A stretch of 64,000 nucleotides of DNA from Salinicola lusitanus (lineage in GTDB: Bacteria; Pseudomonadota; Gammaproteobacteria; Pseudomonadales; Halomonadaceae): the NCBI RefSeq assembly GCF_003206045.1, contig NZ_PZJM01000017.1, forward strand, positions 32,491-96,490, in the 5' to 3' direction. A program made the translations under genes and the position numbers. The notes beneath the pieces are model-generated. The model was not told where the DNA came from, did not search any database, and saw only the letters and a list, made by a program, of their open reading frames with translations. How positions within the stretch are numbered: the stretch's first letter is position 1; every line of letters starts with the position of its first letter. Shown piece after piece: positions 10,296 through 19,149 of the stretch.

Positions 10296-11578
10296 TCGCC
10301 GATATCGAAGCCTGGGTCTCGGCCATCGATTGGCGGGACGTGATGTTCGGTTTTGCCTTCTACTACCCGATCTTCATGGCCTGGATGTGGATCATCGGTG
10401 GCCTCTGGTTCTATCTTCGCCGCGAGCGTGGCAAGGACATGACGCCAAGGCTGGAGACCTTGGATCCCGACTCCCCTCACGTCAGCATCGTGGTGCCCTG
10501 TTTCGACGAAGCGGATCAGGTCGAGCAGACGATTCGCTACGCTCTGGCGACGCGCTACCCGCAGTTCGATGTCATCGCCATCAACGACGGTAGCCACGAT
10601 GAGACCGGCGAGATCCTCGATCGCCTGGCCGAGAAGCACGAGCGGCTGCGGGTGATCCATTTCGCGGCCAATCAGGGCAAGGCGGTGGCGCTGCGCGCCG
10701 GTGCGCTGGCGGCCCCTTCGGATTACCTCGTCTGTATCGATGGTGATGCGCTGCTCCATCCCTTCGCCGTCTACTGGATGATGCAGCATCTGACCGGGGG
10801 GCCGCGTGTCGGCGCGGTGACCGGCAATCCGCGCATCCTCAACCGCTCGACGCTGCTGGGCAAGATCCAGGTGGGCGAGTTCTCCTCGATCATCGGCCTG
10901 ATCAAGCGGGCGCAACGCACCTACGGGCGTATCTTCACCGTCTCCGGGGTGATCACGGGTTTCAACCGGGCGGCGCTGGACAGCATCGGCTACTGGCGCG
11001 CCGACATGGTGACCGAGGACATCGATGTCTCCTGGCGTCTCCAGATCCATCACTGGGACATCCGCTTCGAGCCAGAGGCGCTCTGCTACATCTATATGCC
11101 GGAAACCCTCAAGGGCCTGTGGCAGCAGCGCCTGCGCTGGGCCCAGGGTGGTGTCGAGGTGATGCTGCGCTACGGCGGGCGACTGCTGGCTTGGCGCCAG
11201 CGCCGCTTCTGGGGGGTGGCGCTGGAGTATCTCACCAGCCTGGTGTGGGCCTACGTCATGCTGGCCATCGCCGTGCTGTTCTGCATCGGCGGGTTCGTAC
11301 CGCTGCCGCCACGCTGGCAGATCGCGACGCTGCTGCCGCAATGGAACGGACTGCTGCTGGGCGCCACCTGCCTGATCCAGTTCCTGGTCAGTCTGAGCAT
11401 CGACCAGCGCTACGAACGCGCCGGCTTTCTTCGCCACTACTTCTGGGTCATCTGGTATCCGCTGCTCTACTGGGTGCTCTCGACGCTCACGGCAGTGGTC
11501 GCCGTGCCCAGGGCCCTGCTGGCCTCGCGGCGTCAGCGGGCGCGCTGGAGCAGCCCGGACCGCGGTATCCAACCCTGA
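10292..11578 (+). CDS. pgaC: PgaC, poly-beta-1,6-GlcNAc synthase
   Basis: Inner-membrane family 2 glycosyltransferase that polymerises UDP-GlcNAc; with PgaD it forms the c-di-GMP-activated synthase. It is 428 aa. One membrane segment lies near residues 18-42. The GT2 domain has INDGSHD (D99), CIDGD (D150/D152), TED (241-243) and QQRLRW (278-283), the full set of catalytic and acceptor motifs. Further membrane segments lie between about 310 and 420. The ATG was chosen because it overlaps the pgaB stop (ATGA) and the family N-terminus starts here. Third gene of pgaABCD. Confidence 0.95.
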   Translation: MIADIEAWVSAIDWRDVMFGFAFYYPIFMAWMWIIGGLWFYLRRERGKDMTPRLETLDPDSPHVSIVVPCFDEADQVEQTIRYALATRYPQFDVIAINDGSHDETGEILDRLAEKHERLRVIHFAANQGKAVALRAGALAAPSDYLVCIDGDALLHPFAVYWMMQHLTGGPRVGAVTGNPRILNRSTLLGKIQVGEFSSIIGLIKRAQRTYGRIFTVSGVITGFNRAALDSIGYWRADMVTEDIDVSWRLQIHHWDIRFEPEALCYIYMPETLKGLWQQRLRWAQGGVEVMLRYGGRLLAWRQRRFWGVALEYLTSLVWAYVMLAIAVLFCIGGFVPLPPRWQIATLLPQWNGLLLGATCLIQFLVSLSIDQRYERAGFLRHYFWVIWYPLLYWVLSTLTAVVAVPRALLASRRQRARWSSPDRGIQP

Positions 11579-11592
11579 CAGGAGAGCTCGAC

Positions 11593-12054
11593 ATGCCGAA
11601 GGCGAACAACCAGCGAGGCGCCGCCGGGCTGCCTCGAATCATCCACCGTCCCGACCTGCAGTCACGGCGCCAGCGCAGTGTGTTCGCGCTGCTGGCGGGC
11701 ATCGGCTGGTTGCTGTGGCTCTATCTGCTGCTACCGCTGGCGACGATTGGCGGCTGGATTTTCGGGGTGGGACGGTTCGAGTCCTACGTGATCGACAGCC
11801 AAGACCATAGCTGGGCCTCGCTGACACTCTACGCGGTCATCACCGTGCTCGCGGGGGCCACGCTGCTGGTATGGGCGTTCTACAACTACCGCCGCTTCCG
11901 ACACGTCGATCGGCGCCAGCCGGCGCTGCCGCTGACCCCCGAGCGGCTGGCGCTCTCGTTCGGCATGAATTCGGACCAGGTGGCCGCGCTCCAGCGCCAT
12001 CGCCGGGTGACGCTCACCCATGATGCCCAGGGCAACATCATCGAGGCGCGGTGA
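11593..12054 (+). CDS. pgaD: PgaD, small membrane subunit of the PNAG synthase
   Basis: The protein is 153 aa with two strong membrane segments (about residues 38-58 and 80-102). A basic cytoplasmic N-terminus contains PRIIHRPDLQSRRQR, and the tail is soluble. In E. coli, PgaD and PgaC together bind c-di-GMP allosterically. Sequence conservation of PgaD is low, so the call rests on size, two-TM layout, the N-terminal 'I-x-RPDLQ' type segment and position 14 bases after pgaC with AGGAGAG before the ATG. Confidence 0.85.
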   Translation: MPKANNQRGAAGLPRIIHRPDLQSRRQRSVFALLAGIGWLLWLYLLLPLATIGGWIFGVGRFESYVIDSQDHSWASLTLYAVITVLAGATLLVWAFYNYRRFRHVDRRQPALPLTPERLALSFGMNSDQVAALQRHRRVTLTHDAQGNIIEAR

Positions 12055-12074
12055 GCGCGGCGTGCTCAATCTCC

Positions 12075-12141
12075 GCCGGGGGAGCCCGGCCGCCTCGACG
12101 CAAGAGCGTGGGAATTCTAGAATGGCCTTCTAGATAGCCAT
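12075..12141 (+). other. Structured spacer after pgaD
   Basis: The 190-base gap between pgaD and the OPT gene holds a GCCGGG-GGAG-CCCGGC hairpin (12075-12090). It also holds an AT-rich palindromic patch with ATTCTAGAAT (12114-12123), CTAGAA/TTCTAG (12117-12133) and ATGGC/GCCAT (12122-12141). This could end the pga transcript or be an operator for the next gene. No T-run is present. Confidence 0.3.
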
Positions 12142-12247
12142 CTAACGATTTGCCTGTACTGCCAGTTTCCGCGGGCGATGGTGGCCCCGACGATCGCGGC
12201 GGCAGCGCCTCGATCCTGCGCCGGCCTTTCACCTCAAGAGTGTCTCC

Positions 12248-14329
12248 ATGCCACAACCTATCCCCGATGACGCCCGTCTGCCCGAGTTGACGCTGCGAGG
12301 CGTCATGCTGGGCGCCGTCATCACCCTGCTGTTCACCGCTTCCAATGTCTATCTGGGGCTCAAGGTCGGGCTGACCTTCGCCTCGGCGATTCCCGCCGCG
12401 GTCATCTCCATGGCCGTGCTGCGACGCGTGGCCGGTGCCAACAAGCTCGAAAACAACATGGTCCAGACCCAGGCCTCGGCGGCAGGAACGCTCTCCGCGA
12501 TCATCTTCGTGCTGCCGGGGCTCTTGATGATCGGCTACTGGCAGGGCTTTCCGTTCTGGCAGACCACGGCGATCTGCGCCATCGGCGGCATTCTCGGCGT
12601 GCTCTACACGATCCCGCTGCGCCGGGTGATGGTGGTACAGAGCGATCTGCCCTATCCGGAGGGGATCGCCGCGGCCGAGATCCTCGAGGTCGGCAGCCGC
12701 GATGCGGCCCGCGCTGCCGATGAGGGTCAGCGTGGCGACGGAGACGCCGGTGGCGCCAGGAATGAACCCGGTGCCCGGGAGATTCTGCTGGGCGGCATCG
12801 TCGCGGCCGGCTTCTCGATCGCCAGCGGCGGCTTGCGGCTGCTGGCGGATAGCATCAGCGTGTGGTTCTCGGTCGGTCGCGCGGCATTCCAGCTCTCGAC
12901 CGGGTTTTCGCTGGCGCTGGTCGGCGCCGGCTACCTGGTCGGCATCGTCGGCGGCATGGCAATGCTGATCGGGACGCTGATCGCCTGGGGTATCGCGGTC
13001 CCCTGGTTGACCAGCGTCACCCCGATGGAGGCGGGGCAGTCGCTGGCCGATGCCGGCATGGCGCTGTGGTCCGACAAGGTCCGCTTCATCGGCGCCGGCA
13101 CCATCGGGATCGCCGCGGTCTGGACACTGGCGACCCTGTTCAAGCCGATGCTGATCGGCATTCGTACGTCACTGGGGGCGATGCGCGGCGACCAGGGCGC
13201 GTTCCGTGACCAGGCGCGAACCGAGCGCGACCTGCCGGCGGGCATCATCCTGGCGTTGACGGTAGCGCTGCTGGTGCTGTTGACCGTGGTCTTCGCGATC
13301 TTTCTCCACGGTGCGGCACCGCAGCTGGCCGGCGCCGCGTTCTGGACGCTGACCCTGGGCAGCGTGCTGTTCGCGGGCGTGTTCGGCTTCCTGATCGCGG
13401 CCGCCTGCGGTTACATGGCCGGGCTGGTCGGCTCTTCCAGCAGTCCGATCTCCGGCATCGGCATCGTGGCGGTCATCCTGGTGTCGCTGCTGCTGCTGGG
13501 CTTCACCGCCGTCAGTGATGCGTTCGACGTGCTGGACCCGGCGGTGGCGCGCATGCTGCCGACGGCGCTGGCGCTATTCGTGACCTCTGTCATCCTCGCC
13601 GTGGCGGCGATATCCAACGACAACCTGCAGGATCTCAAGACCGGTTATCTGGTGGGGGCCACGCCGTGGCGCCAGCAGGTCGCGCTGATCATCGGCTGCG
13701 TGGTCGGGGCGCTGGTCATCCCGCCAGTGCTCTCGCTGCTCTACAACGCCTACGGCTTCGCCGGGGCGATGCCACGGGAGGGGATGGACCCCGGGCAGGC
13801 CCTGGGGGCGCCCCAGGCCTCGCTGATGACCGCCATCGTGCGCGGTGTGTTCTCCCACGATCTCGAATGGACGATGATCATCATCGGTCTGGCGATCGGC
13901 GCCGTGCTGATCGGTGTCGACGAGTGGCTGCGCCGGCGAGGGGGCAAGGCACGTCTACCGGTACTGGCGGTGGGGATCGGTATCTACCTGCCCCCGAGTA
14001 TCAACATGCCGCTGGTGATCGGCGCCGTGCTGGGCTGGCTGATCGATCGCCGGCTCCGCGCCCGCGCGCTGGCACGGGGCGATGACGTCGAGCGTGCCTC
14101 GGAGCGGCCGCGTCGACGTGGCGTGCTGCTCGCCTCCGGGCTGATCGTCGGCGAGAGCCTGGTCGGCGTGCTGCTGGCCGGCGTCATCGGCCTGAGCGGG
14201 GCGCCGGCCCCGTTGGCGCTGGTCGGAGACGGCTTCGCCGGTATCGCCCGGTGGCTGGGGCTGGCGGTGTTCGTCGCCGTCTGCCTCGGCTTCTACCGCC
14301 GCGTGCTGGCAGCCCCCGCGGCCGGGTGA
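12248..14329 (+). CDS. OPT-family oligopeptide transporter
   Basis: Polytopic inner-membrane protein of 693 aa with about 14-16 hydrophobic segments, belonging to the oligopeptide transporter (OPT) superfamily found in bacteria, fungi and plants. Family-like segments are LTLRGVMLGAVITLLF near residue 15, SNVYLGLKVG, ENNMVQTQASAAGT and SDLPYPEGIAAAEIL. Bacterial members are presumed proton-coupled peptide or metal-chelate importers. The substrate cannot be told from sequence. It stands alone between pgaD and a convergent lactonase-like gene, 11 bases from that gene's stop. Confidence 0.9.
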   Translation: MPQPIPDDARLPELTLRGVMLGAVITLLFTASNVYLGLKVGLTFASAIPAAVISMAVLRRVAGANKLENNMVQTQASAAGTLSAIIFVLPGLLMIGYWQGFPFWQTTAICAIGGILGVLYTIPLRRVMVVQSDLPYPEGIAAAEILEVGSRDAARAADEGQRGDGDAGGARNEPGAREILLGGIVAAGFSIASGGLRLLADSISVWFSVGRAAFQLSTGFSLALVGAGYLVGIVGGMAMLIGTLIAWGIAVPWLTSVTPMEAGQSLADAGMALWSDKVRFIGAGTIGIAAVWTLATLFKPMLIGIRTSLGAMRGDQGAFRDQARTERDLPAGIILALTVALLVLLTVVFAIFLHGAAPQLAGAAFWTLTLGSVLFAGVFGFLIAAACGYMAGLVGSSSSPISGIGIVAVILVSLLLLGFTAVSDAFDVLDPAVARMLPTALALFVTSVILAVAAISNDNLQDLKTGYLVGATPWRQQVALIIGCVVGALVIPPVLSLLYNAYGFAGAMPREGMDPGQALGAPQASLMTAIVRGVFSHDLEWTMIIIGLAIGAVLIGVDEWLRRRGGKARLPVLAVGIGIYLPPSINMPLVIGAVLGWLIDRRLRARALARGDDVERASERPRRRGVLLASGLIVGESLVGVLLAGVIGLSGAPAPLALVGDGFAGIARWLGLAVFVAVCLGFYRRVLAAPAAG

Positions 14330-14340
14330 CCCCGGCCGTG

Positions 14341-15222
14341 CTACAGCCCCGGGTCGTTGGGCAGGATCACTGGCGTGGTGGCGATGCCGCCGATCTCGAC
14401 CGCGACCTCGAACAGTGCCCCGGCCAGCGGTTCGTCATGGCAGCCGGTCGCCGCCGAGGTGACGAACAACCGGTCCAGTGCGTCGCCGCCGAAGATGCAG
14501 GAGGTGGGGCGGGAGACGGGGAGGGCGATCTCCCGGTCCAGCGAGCCATCGGCGTGAAATCGGGCGATACGGCCGCCGTCCCACAGTGCGATCCACAGCC
14601 CGCCCTCGCGATCGCAGGTCATGCCGTCCGGATAGCCGGCGCCCGGGGCTAAGCGTATGTGCTCGCGACGGTTAGACAGTTCGCCATCAGCGTCGAGATC
14701 GAAGGCAAAGACGGTCTGGCGCGCGCTATCGTTATGGTAGAGTGTGTCGCCGTGCGGGCTGATGGCGGGCCCGTTGGTGACGTGGTATTCACTGTCCATC
14801 AGGGTAACGCCACGGCTGTCGAGGCGGAACAGATGACCGCGTACCTCGTTTTCGGCGTCATCCATGGAGCCGAACCAGAGGCGGCCGTGCGTATCGCTTC
14901 CGGCATCATTGAGGCGGTCGCCTGCCGACAGCCACTCGATCGGGGTCAGACGCTTGCCGATGCGGGGGCCACGCTCATCGAGTTCGAGCCCCACGACCCC
15001 GGAGCGCAGGCCGGCAACGAAGCCGCCCCCTTCTCGAGGCAGCAGCCAGCAGCACGCTTCCTCGAGATCCCAACTCCGACGCTCGCCGTCTGCGGGATGA
15101 TAGACGTGCAGCCTGGCCTGTCGAATATCGACGAACACCAGGGCGCGAAGGGTGTCGGACCAGATGGGGCCTTCGCCGAGTTCGGCGCCGATCTCCCAGG
15201 CGACGGCGACATCCTTGTTCAT
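14341..15222 (-). CDS. SMP-30/gluconolactonase family protein
   Basis: Predicted cytoplasmic six-bladed beta-propeller lactonase of 293 aa, a typical family length. Family landmarks are GEGPIW with the likely metal ligand E17, LNDAGSDTHGRLWFGSMDD, VTNGPAISPHGDTLYHNDS and YPDGMTCDREGGLWIALW; the Asn and Asp in the last two are expected metal ligands. Members hydrolyse sugar lactones such as gluconolactone or L-arabinolactone. The substrate is unknown, and no sugar catabolic genes lie beside it. The start at 15222 (MNKDVAVAW) has GGAGAG 9 bases upstream; longer upstream extensions lack family similarity. Confidence 0.87.
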   Translation of the reverse strand: MNKDVAVAWEIGAELGEGPIWSDTLRALVFVDIRQARLHVYHPADGERRSWDLEEACCWLLPREGGGFVAGLRSGVVGLELDERGPRIGKRLTPIEWLSAGDRLNDAGSDTHGRLWFGSMDDAENEVRGHLFRLDSRGVTLMDSEYHVTNGPAISPHGDTLYHNDSARQTVFAFDLDADGELSNRREHIRLAPGAGYPDGMTCDREGGLWIALWDGGRIARFHADGSLDREIALPVSRPTSCIFGGDALDRLFVTSAATGCHDEPLAGALFEVAVEIGGIATTPVILPNDPGL

Positions 15223-15432
15223 GTTGACTCTCTCCATGGATGAGCGAATGGTCGAGCGGTTCCTGCGGGCCTCGATGTCTGCCACTATCGGTGTCCGCCA
15301 CGATCGGCACTTCCCCGTCATCGAGCCTAGAGCGGACAAGGCGTCTTCTATCATAGTCCGGGATCGGCCAGGGCAGTGTAGTTCTCAGCAAAGTAAGGAT
15401 TCCAGAGCGATGAGGCGTTCCGAGGTGCCATC

Positions 15433-16344
15433 GTGAAGTGTTTGGTGTTGCAGGCGGAGCACTGCCTGAGCCGGGCGTTGCACGCCATCTCCGCGCAGCG
15501 GGGTGATATCGACTATGTCTCGTGGCCGGCGGGAGATGCCGAGGCACTGGCGGTGGTCGAGCCCGATGTCGTGATCGTGCCGCCGCTGGCGGATCCGGGG
15601 CGCTGCGAGCCGGCGGTGGTCTACTCCCATGCCGACCGGGTGGAGGCGTTGCTGGCGGCGTGCCGGGCAAGGCAGATTCCACTGGTCTGGTGTGTCTCCG
15701 ATGCGCTGTACGAGGATGGCGCCGACGTCCCCATCGACGAGGATGTCCTGCCCCGACCGCGGGATGAGGCGATGCGCCGTCTGGTCGCCGTCGGCGAGCT
15801 CGTGCGCCGCCATCCCCGGCATCTGATATGGCGACTGGGGCCGCTGTTCGGGCGCGAGGGCGAGGACGCCTGGCTGAGCGAACTGATCGACGCGCTGATG
15901 CGTGGCGAGTCGGTCAGGGCGGCCAGGGACCTGGTGGTGTGCCCGACCTCCGTCGTGGCCGTGGCCCGCGCCCTGACGGGCGTGTTGCTGCAGCTCGAGA
16001 GTGGTGCCAACGCCTGGGGCACCTATCATCTCTGCGGCACGGAGCCGGTCAGCGTCTTCACCTTCTGCTCGGTGGTACGGACGCAGTTGGAGACGCGGCT
16101 GGCGGGGGTGGGAGAGTCGCCGACGCTGGGAAGACTGGAGGGGCTCGACCAGCATCATGATACGCCGCTGCGGCGCGTACTCAATTGTCGTCGGCTACTC
16201 GATGTCTTCGGCATCCATCAGAAGTCCTGGCGCCTGGAGCTAGGGCTGATGCTGGATGCGTGGTGTCAGGAGCGCTATCCCGCTCACGATGAGGTCGACA
16301 CAGGCGATCAACGTCGCAGCAGAGAGGAAGCGGCCGACACATGA
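15433..16344 (+). CDS. RmlD-like sugar-nucleotide-binding (dTDP-dehydrorhamnose reductase-type) protein
   Basis: The protein is 303 aa with a degenerate short-chain/RmlD architecture. The N-terminal Rossmann-like half (ISAQRGDIDYVSWPAGDAEAL, PDVVIVPPL) lacks a clear GxxGxxG. The second half has RLGPLFG and GTYHLCGTEPVSVFTFCSVV, which resemble the substrate-binding part of dTDP-4-dehydrorhamnose reductases. The usual YxxxK is not evident, so catalysis is doubtful. It starts with GTG after GAGG. Its stop overlaps the ATG of the acyltransferase (ATGA), implying translational coupling. Function unknown; a role in envelope synthesis is a guess from that partner. Confidence 0.6.
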   Translation: MKCLVLQAEHCLSRALHAISAQRGDIDYVSWPAGDAEALAVVEPDVVIVPPLADPGRCEPAVVYSHADRVEALLAACRARQIPLVWCVSDALYEDGADVPIDEDVLPRPRDEAMRRLVAVGELVRRHPRHLIWRLGPLFGREGEDAWLSELIDALMRGESVRAARDLVVCPTSVVAVARALTGVLLQLESGANAWGTYHLCGTEPVSVFTFCSVVRTQLETRLAGVGESPTLGRLEGLDQHHDTPLRRVLNCRRLLDVFGIHQKSWRLELGLMLDAWCQERYPAHDEVDTGDQRRSREEAADT

Positions 16345-17099
16345 AAGTCTTTCGTAGCATCATCTTCTATATCGGTTACTTCCTGGCAATCCTGGTCTCG
16401 GGATTGCTGATGCTGCCGGTGGGCTTTGCCTTGCCGATACGCTCGCGCTTTAGGCTGTTCAACTGGCACAACCGTTTCATCGTCGGCTGGCTCGCCATCA
16501 CCTGTGGCATCCGCTATCAGGTGACCGGGCGGGAGCACGTGCCGGAAGGGCCCTGTGTGGTGCTGGCCAACCATCAAAGCGAGTGGGAAACCGTCTACCT
16601 GCAACTGCTCAAGACGCCGATCTGCACCGTGCTCAAGAAAGAGCTGCTCAACATCCCACTGTTCGGCTGGGGGGTGCGACTGCTGCGGCCGATTCCGTTG
16701 GATCGCTCGAAGCCGTCGGCCGCCATGCGCCAGGTGCTCTCCCACGGCAAGCAGCGCCTGGAGGAGGGGTTGTCGGTGCTGATCTTCCCCGAGGGGACCC
16801 GGGTTCCGCCTGGGCAGCGACGCCGTTTCAACAAGAGCGGCGCGGTCATCGCCTGCCGCACCGGCGTGCCGGTACTGCCGGTGGCGCACAATGCCGGCGA
16901 GCGATGGGGACGGCACTGGGTCAAGCAGCCGGGCGTGCTCCACGTCGTGGTGGGTGAGCCGATCGAGACGGTGGGGCGCAAGCCCGAAGAGGTGATGGCC
17001 GAGATGGAGGCGTGGATCGAGAGCGCCCTGAACGAGATTTCCGAGGTGCCGCGCCCGGCCTCGCCGGACAAGGCCGCACCGGCGGAGCTGCCCTCCTGA
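16341..17099 (+). CDS. plsC: 1-acyl-sn-glycerol-3-phosphate acyltransferase (PlsC type)
   Basis: Membrane-associated acyltransferase of 252 aa predicted to turn lysophosphatidate into phosphatidate in phospholipid synthesis. An N-terminal hydrophobic segment (about 6-32) is followed by the acyltransferase domain. The catalytic block is NHQSEWE, with H78 and E83 where the family usually has HX4D; the Glu variant occurs in some PlsC homologues. FPEGTR (149-154) and GVPVLPVAHNAG are present. It overlaps the preceding RmlD-like gene by 4 bases and faces fabB across a bidirectional terminator. Other PlsC paralogues may exist in the genome, so the symbol is tentative. Confidence 0.85.
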   Translation: MKVFRSIIFYIGYFLAILVSGLLMLPVGFALPIRSRFRLFNWHNRFIVGWLAITCGIRYQVTGREHVPEGPCVVLANHQSEWETVYLQLLKTPICTVLKKELLNIPLFGWGVRLLRPIPLDRSKPSAAMRQVLSHGKQRLEEGLSVLIFPEGTRVPPGQRRRFNKSGAVIACRTGVPVLPVAHNAGERWGRHWVKQPGVLHVVVGEPIETVGRKPEEVMAEMEAWIESALNEISEVPRPASPDKAAPAELPS

Positions 17100-17118
17100 A
17101 ACCGTGAATCCGGCCATG

Positions 17119-17146
17119 AAAAAGGCGCCCCGCGGGGCGCCTTTTT
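17119..17146. terminator. Bidirectional terminator between plsC and fabB
   Basis: A perfect 28-bp palindrome: five A, a GC-rich stem beginning GGCGCCCC, and five T on the other side. It reads as an intrinsic terminator on both strands between two convergent genes. Confidence 0.92.
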
Positions 17147-17170
17147 CGTCGACGACGAGCGCGCCGACGG

Positions 17171-18388
17171 TCAGCTCTCGTAGCGATCCAGCACCAGACA
17201 GGCGTTGGTGCCGCCGAAGCCGAAGCTGTTGGAGAGCACGCGCCGGATGTCGACGTCTTCACGACGCTGACGGACGATGTCGAATCCACTGGCCTGTTCG
17301 TCGAGCGTATCGATATTGGCCGAGGCGCAGATGAAGCGGTTCTCCATCATCAGCAACGAGTAGATCGCTTCCTGAACGCCGGTGGCGCCCAGCGAGTGAC
17401 CGGTCAGCGATTTGGTCGAACTCATCGCCGGCGTGCTGTCGCCGAAGACCTCACGGATCGCCTTGAGTTCGGCGACATCGCCCACCGGCGTCGAGGTACC
17501 GTGGGTATTGACGTAGTCGACCTTGCCTTCCAGCCCGGCGAGCGCCTGACGCATGCAGCGTGCCGCGCCTTCGCCGGAGGGGGCGACCATGTCGTGACCG
17601 TCGGATGTCGCGCCGTACCCGGTGACCTCTGCGTAGATCCTGGCGCCGCGTGCCTTGGCGTGCTCGAGCTCCTCGATCACCAGCATGCCGCCCCCGCCTG
17701 CGATGATGAATCCATCGCGATCCACGTCGTAGGGGCGCGAGGCCTTTTCCGGGGTGTCGTTGTAGTGCGTGGTCAATGCGCCCATGGCATCGAACAGGCA
17801 CGACAGCGTCCAGTGCTCCTCTTCGCCACCGCCGGCGAATACGACATCCTGCTTGCCGAGCTGGATCTGCTCGACGGCGCTGCCGATACAGTGCGCCGAG
17901 GTGGCGCAGGCGGAGGAGATGGAGTAGTTGACACCCTTGATCTTGAACGGTGTCGCCAGGCAGGCGGAAACCGTGCTGCCCATGGTCCGGGTCACTCGAT
18001 AGGGGCCGACGCGACGCAGCCCCTTCTCTCGCATCACATCGGCCGCTTCGACCTGGTTGGCGCTGGACGCGCCGCCGGAGCCGGCGATCAGGCCGGTGCG
18101 AGGATTGGAGATGTCGCTGGCGTCGAGTCCGGCATCGTCGATCGCCTGCTGCATGGCGATATAGGCATAGGCCGCCGCGTCTCCCATGAAGCGCAGCTGC
18201 TTGCGATCGACGAGAGACTCGATGTCGATGTCGACGACACCGGCGACCTGGCTACGAAAGCCGAGTTCGGCATACTCCGGCTTGAAGCGAATGCCGGAAC
18301 GCCCCTGGCGCAGAGAGTCGAGCACCTGTTGGGCGTCGTTGCCCAGACAGGAAACGATACCCAGGCCGGTGACTACCACTCGTTTCAT
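17171..18388 (-). CDS. fabB: 3-oxoacyl-ACP synthase I
   Basis: Beta-ketoacyl-ACP synthase I, which elongates the cis-3-decenoyl-ACP made by FabA and so feeds unsaturated fatty acid synthesis. It is 405 aa, as in E. coli. The thiolase fold has the catalytic triad C161 ([11 protein letters not shown]), H296 ([12 protein letters not shown]) and H331 ([12 protein letters not shown]). The start at [10 protein letters not shown] has GGGAGG just upstream; longer in-frame starts run back through fabA sequence. It lies 13 bases after fabA in the same operon. Confidence 0.97.
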   Translation of the reverse strand: MKRVVVTGLGIVSCLGNDAQQVLDSLRQGRSGIRFKPEYAELGFRSQVAGVVDIDIESLVDRKQLRFMGDAAAYAYIAMQQAIDDAGLDASDISNPRTGLIAGSGGASSANQVEAADVMREKGLRRVGPYRVTRTMGSTVSACLATPFKIKGVNYSISSACATSAHCIGSAVEQIQLGKQDVVFAGGGEEEHWTLSCLFDAMGALTTHYNDTPEKASRPYDVDRDGFIIAGGGGMLVIEELEHAKARGARIYAEVTGYGATSDGHDMVAPSGEGAARCMRQALAGLEGKVDYVNTHGTSTPVGDVAELKAIREVFGDSTPAMSSTKSLTGHSLGATGVQEAIYSLLMMENRFICASANIDTLDEQASGFDIVRQRREDVDIRRVLSNSFGFGGTNACLVLDRYES

Positions 18389-18401
18389 GGAAGCCTCCCG
18401 C

Positions 18402-18917
18402 TCAGAATTTCTCAGTGTTAGTGAACAGACCGACGCGCAAGTCCTTGGCCTGGTAGATATCCTGGCCATCGACCGACAGCGTGCCGTCAGCGATGCCCAG
18501 CACCAGGCGGCGCGTGATCACGCGCTTGATCTCGATATGATACGAAACCTGACCGGCGCTCGGCAGGATCTGCCCGGAGAACTTGACCTCGCCGCAGCCC
18601 AATGCCCGGCCGCGACCGGGGTTCCCCAGCCAGCCGAGATGAAAACCCACCAGCTGCCACATGGCGTCCAGGCCCAGGCAGCCCGGCATCACCGGATCGC
18701 CCGGGAAATGGCACTGGAAGAACCACAGGTCGGGATGGATATCCAGCTCGGCGATGATCTCGCCCTTGTGGTACTTGCCGCCATCCTCGTTGATCTGCGT
18801 GATGCGGTCGAGCATCAGCATGTTGGGCGCTGGCAGTTGGGCGTTGCCGGGGCCGAACAGTTCCCCCCGGCTGCATCTCAGCAGATCGTCTTGGCTGAAA
18901 GAGTGCTGTCTGGTCAC
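18402..18917 (-). CDS. fabA: 3-hydroxydecanoyl-ACP dehydratase/isomerase
   Basis: Bifunctional dehydratase and trans-2/cis-3 isomerase that introduces the double bond at C10 in anaerobic unsaturated fatty acid synthesis. It is 171 aa, identical in length to E. coli FabA. Active-site residues H70 and D84 sit in [19 protein letters not shown] at the canonical positions. It is promoter-proximal in fabA-fabB, divergent from a c-di-GMP gene. I found no convincing FabR/DesT-type operator in the 230-base upstream gap. Confidence 0.97.
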   Translation of the reverse strand: MTRQHSFSQDDLLRCSRGELFGPGNAQLPAPNMLMLDRITQINEDGGKYHKGEIIAELDIHPDLWFFQCHFPGDPVMPGCLGLDAMWQLVGFHLGWLGNPGRGRALGCGEVKFSGQILPSAGQVSYHIEIKRVITRRLVLGIADGTLSVDGQDIYQAKDLRVGLFTNTEKF

Positions 18918-19149
18918 TGGATCGTTCCGAGAATCGAAGAAGAGTTTGCCTCGTCATCCCGAGGCGCGGCCAGTCTAAAGGCTGCGGACACCGAATGCAC
19001 GCCGGCCAAAGCCTAGTCTCGTGCGAACCATGGTGCAATGGGCCCCGCGGCGCTTGCCCTGGCGATCGTCGCCGGGGCATGATGCGGGACGGGAACGGAA
19101 TCTATCCGATAGCCGCCAGGCAAACCATAACGACGATAAACGACATCTT

